The notes beneath the pieces were generated by a model. The model searched no databases. It saw only the letters and a list, made by a program, of their open reading frames with translations, and had not been told where the DNA came from. The position numbers and the translations under genes were made by a program. DNA of 8,196 nucleotides. Source: Patescibacteria group bacterium (GTDB lineage Bacteria > Patescibacteriota > Kazan-3B-28 > UBA10110). The DNA lies in assembly GCA_003524745.1 (NCBI GenBank), contig DQGN01000015.1, forward strand, positions 1 through 8,196. Direction: 5' to 3'. Shown piece by piece: positions 6,259 to 8,196 of this stretch; positions within the stretch are counted from its first letter, which is position 1, and each line of letters opens with the position of its first letter.

Positions 6259-6450
6259 TTATTCAGTAGCTTCTTCAGTAGACTTTTCTTCTGTCCCCTC
6301 TTTTGTGCCTTCGGATACTGTTTCGGCAGCATCTCTAGTAGGGGCTGCTTCCTCGCATTCGCAAGGATCGCAGTTGCAATCTGTACAAACCCCAGGTTTT
6401 AACTCGGCTTCTGCACCATCTGCGGGCATATTAGTCATTTGATCTTCCAT
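6259..6450 (-). CDS. Small acidic Cys-rich protein, possible metal binder, unrecognised
   Basis: I do not recognise the family. The 63-residue product (MEDQMTNMPA...) has five cysteines in a tight cluster, CTDCNCDPCEC at residues 22-32 (spacing C-x2-C-x-C-x2-C-x-C). A Glu/Thr/Ser-rich, very acidic and probably disordered tail follows (about residues 33-63). The cluster could bind zinc, iron or copper, as in metallothionein-like peptides. There is no signal peptide or membrane helix. The start is set by AGGAG (6460-6456), five bases before this ATG; the frame extends five codons further to a TTG, but that version would have the ribosome site inside the coding region. It lies 57 bases after the DUF2207 gene on the same strand and ends before a strong terminator. 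The short length and biased composition leave some doubt that it is translated, but the ribosome site and terminator support it. Confidence 0.7.
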   Translation of the reverse strand: MEDQMTNMPADGAEAELKPGVCTDCNCDPCECEEAAPTRDAAETVSEGTKEGTEEKSTEEATE

Positions 6451-6507
6451 TAGATCTCCTATCAATTTATTAATAACGCATAATCAGGGTAACAGATATA
6501 TCCCCAA

Positions 6508-7659
6508 TCACCTAATTATTCGCCCAATTCGTTTTTGTGATGAAATTTTCGTCGTAGCATCCAAAGATAGACTCTCTCCAAATAAGCCGGTCAACAATTT
6601 TTGCTCAAACGGCTTTAAACCAGACAAATCTGATTTCAATAAGTTAAGTTCCCAGTCTTTTTGCTGCAGCCAATTAGCGTCGCTAATTTCTTTAATTTTT
6701 AAATAACCGCGCACCGCTAAATCAACAATCGTGGCACTAATAAAAGTTGGCTTTATCGCTCCGTAAGTGGTAAGTAAGCCCGTTTCTAAGGGCGACATGC
6801 CTTTGGGCGGATCATATTCCACCACTATCGGACCCTTAAATTTGAGATCTCGTCCAAACCGCTGCCAAATTCTCCCTCCAAACCAAAGCACAGCTAACAA
6901 AAGCAAAATCCAGAGATATTGTCCATAAAGACTAAACCAACTGGGTTGAAAAAGAGAGACTATCCCTGCCGGAAACTCCGCCCAAACCGTCACCCCAGTT
7001 TTAGGCGATAGGTTAGCGGCGCTGACCATAAAATTTTTGCCATCCCGTGACCAAGTTAATTGAACATTTTTATTACCAACACTTCCGAACTCGCCGGAAT
7101 AAAGTTGTACTGTGGTGTTGGCCTTAGTAATGCTATTGGGCAAATTAACCGTGGCAGAATATTTATTAATCGGTAATTCCCAGAAATTGCCGTTTAAATT
7201 AAGATAAAGCGCGTTCCCGTTGTCTGAAGGGATAACAACATTGTTTATAAGATAGGAGATCTTGTAGGTGTTAAGTCCTCTGATCGTAATATCAGGGTCG
7301 CCGATTTTCCAGGTTAATGTGTGGTAAAACCTATCATTAATCGTCTCGTACTGATACGGCACATTTTGGGTATTAGTAATGCCCAATAATTTGATTTTGG
7401 TGTAGGGATAAATCCCCTGCCCACGATTAACTTTAGTGGGCAATATTCTAAAAATGCCGTGTTTTTCAGGCAAAGTTCCGCAATCGACCAGTAGAGTTTC
7501 GTCGATCTTGGCTGAAGCATCGGGGTTGAGTTGAATTTGGGAATTAAAATCTTGAATCACACAATCCGTGTCCGGCGTAAAAGCTAAACCCTTGCCCGGA
7601 AACACAAAAACGCCCAAAATGACTATCCCGACATAGACAATCCAAATATTTTTCCTCAT
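6508..7659 (-). CDS. DUF2207 membrane protein, C-terminally shortened
   Basis: The 383-residue product has an N-terminal signal sequence (hydrophobic residues about 5-21, possible cleavage near GLA at 24-26). An extracytoplasmic beta-rich region follows (about 30-235; motifs DETLLVDCG, KHGIFRILP, YKISYLINN). Next come one transmembrane helix (about 244-262, YLWILLLLAVLWFGG) and the conserved cytoplasmic DUF2207 segment (GRDLKFKGPIVVEYDPP, LSPLETG-like MSPLETG, ATIVDLAVRGYLKI, FEQKLLTGLFG). DUF2207 proteins are unassigned membrane proteins, usually around 550-650 residues, with further membrane helices and a glycine-rich tail. This one stops soon after the LFG motif with a TGA, so roughly the last third is missing. 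The other two frames just beyond the stop are also closed within about ten codons, so a single frameshift does not restore it. No good ribosome site precedes the ATG. Confidence 0.88.
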   Translation of the reverse strand: MRKNIWIVYVGIVILGVFVFPGKGLAFTPDTDCVIQDFNSQIQLNPDASAKIDETLLVDCGTLPEKHGIFRILPTKVNRGQGIYPYTKIKLLGITNTQNVPYQYETINDRFYHTLTWKIGDPDITIRGLNTYKISYLINNVVIPSDNGNALYLNLNGNFWELPINKYSATVNLPNSITKANTTVQLYSGEFGSVGNKNVQLTWSRDGKNFMVSAANLSPKTGVTVWAEFPAGIVSLFQPSWFSLYGQYLWILLLLAVLWFGGRIWQRFGRDLKFKGPIVVEYDPPKGMSPLETGLLTTYGAIKPTFISATIVDLAVRGYLKIKEISDANWLQQKDWELNLLKSDLSGLKPFEQKLLTGLFGESLSLDATTKISSQKRIGRIIR

Positions 7660-7665
7660 ACCTTA

Positions 7666-7674
7666 ATTCTACCA
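7666..7674 (-). promoter_or_regulatory. Extended -10 element for the DUF2207 gene, possibly leaderless
   Basis: On the minus strand TGGTAGAAT (7674-7666) is an extended -10 motif (TGn plus TAGAAT, five of six matches). Only six bases separate it from the ATG at 7659, so transcription would begin at or next to the start codon. No convincing -35 box is visible. The previous gene ends 67 bases upstream and no terminator is seen between, so read-through could also supply transcript. Confidence 0.45.
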
Positions 7675-7726
7675 GTTTTCACTAATTTGGTTCTAACCTA
7701 CACACTATGTTCTGATTTGGATAGAG

Positions 7727-8056
7727 CTAACTTTTTGAATTAGCTAATAGGGCGAACTGGAAAAAATACTTATTTAACCGATCTAATTCGAGAGCGCTAG
7801 TAGGGGAACCCGCTATCCAATGGGTCACCAATAATTCTCTGCTTCTGGCAATTTCTCGCAGACGATATTTATTATGCAAATTAGCCAGGGTAAAATCAAT
7901 TAATTCCAACACTCGTTCAAATGCTCTTTCTGCGATATCCTTGTCTTTGTCCCGCCAATTAATCATCCGGCTGACTTCGCTTCCAATATTCCCCAGCTGT
8001 TCCACTAGGGTTAATTCTGACCATCTGCCGTGAGATAGTTCTTGATGATAAACCAT
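7727..8056 (-). CDS. Unnamed conserved helical protein (LxEQLGNIGSEVxR family)
   Basis: The 109-residue product is predicted all-helical and soluble. From memory, short proteins with the same signature (LxEQLGNIGSEVxR at about residues 17-30, followed by INW and then ALELIDFT- and KYFFQFALLA-like blocks) are common hypothetical proteins in Candidate Phyla Radiation and some archaeal and anaerobe genomes. Here the matching blocks are ERVLELIDFTLANL (47-60), RLREIARSRELLV (65-77) and LNKYFFQFALLAN (94-106). No function is established as far as I know. There is no Shine-Dalgarno site. The ATG overlaps the TAA of the upstream gene in a TAATG junction, so translation is probably coupled to that gene. 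It ends with TAG. Confidence 0.85.
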   Translation of the reverse strand: MVYHQELSHGRWSELTLVEQLGNIGSEVSRMINWRDKDKDIAERAFERVLELIDFTLANLHNKYRLREIARSRELLVTHWIAGSPTSALELDRLNKYFFQFALLANSKS

Positions 8057-8196
8057 TATTTGATCAAATCGTTAACGATCTTTATTACCTTCTCACAAAT
8101 CATTTTGTCTTCCACGCAACGAGAACGATTGTTTTGCGATGGCCGCACATTGATCATTGAATCAAATTCTATCCAGTTCTCGTCGGTGATATCCGG
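8056..8196 (-). CDS. 3' end of an unidentified gene overlapping the 109-residue gene
   Basis: An open frame enters from the right edge of the window and gives the last 46 residues of a protein (PDITDENWIEFDSM... ending VIKIVNDLIK) before a TAA at 8058-8056. The stop shares one base with the ATG of the next gene (TAATG), strong evidence of a real translationally coupled pair. The visible tail is charged and probably helical, with two cysteines (CVEDKMIC). Too little is present to name it. Confidence 0.65.
   Translation of the reverse strand, partial: PDITDENWIEFDSMINVRPSQNNRSRCVEDKMICEKVIKIVNDLIK

Noticed and set aside
6451..6465. TTG start at 6465 for the Cys-rich protein
   Set aside because: Its added codons contain the AGGAG site that serves the ATG at 6450.
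6259..6510. UGA recoding that would fuse the DUF2207 protein to the Cys-rich protein
   Set aside because: The two frames are in phase and separated only by two TGA codons, as would be seen under code 25 or 4. However, the 599- and 1031-codon frames use no TGA, the Cys-rich gene has its own well-placed ribosome site, and the read-through segment shows no DUF2207-like sequence.

Overview
The window looks like a chromosomal stretch from an uncultivated bacterium of the Candidate Phyla Radiation (Patescibacteria). That assignment is an inference from gene content: a modular DUF11 / fibro-slime surface protein, a membrane-anchored TolB-like beta-propeller, a DUF2207 membrane protein and short unnamed proteins, several genes lacking Shine-Dalgarno sites, and moderate-to-low GC. 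No rRNA, tRNA, CRISPR array, transposase or integrase is visible. The standard bacterial code fits: about 1630 codons of the two longest reading frames contain no UGA.

Layout. Positions 1-3093 (minus) are the N-terminal 1031 residues of a very large secreted surface protein whose 3' end lies outside the window. It has a signal peptide, a DUF642-like jelly roll, a PA14/fibro-slime domain and two copies of a ~300-residue unit in which a discoidin-like module appears to be inserted inside a DUF11 domain. Positions 3094-3361 hold its promoter and leader hairpin plus the terminator of the next operon. Positions 3362-4034 (minus) are a tight two-gene cassette with very strong ribosome binding sites: a 120-residue HExxH metallopeptidase-like protein followed by a 99-residue acidic protein. 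Positions 4035-4342 are a divergent intergenic region with promoters both ways, a GC-rich hairpin and a structured element with two mutually exclusive pairings. Positions 4343-6142 (plus) encode a membrane-anchored beta-propeller with two C-terminal Ig/Fn3-like modules. It converges on a minus-strand block of a 63-residue Cys-rich acidic protein (6259-6450), a shortened DUF2207 protein (6508-7659), an unnamed 109-residue helical protein (7727-8056) and the 3' end of a gene that overlaps it (8056-8196).

The surface protein, propeller and DUF2207 protein are all predicted to be exported or membrane-anchored, so the region reads as a cell-envelope locus interrupted by a cytoplasmic metallopeptidase cassette. 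Two initiation styles coexist. The short cytoplasmic genes use strong GGAG/GGAGG sites. The propeller and DUF2207 genes lack clear sites and have -10 boxes so close to the ATG that their mRNAs may be nearly leaderless. The least explained elements are the switch-like RNA at 4179-4260, the metallopeptidase pair and the Cys-rich peptide.
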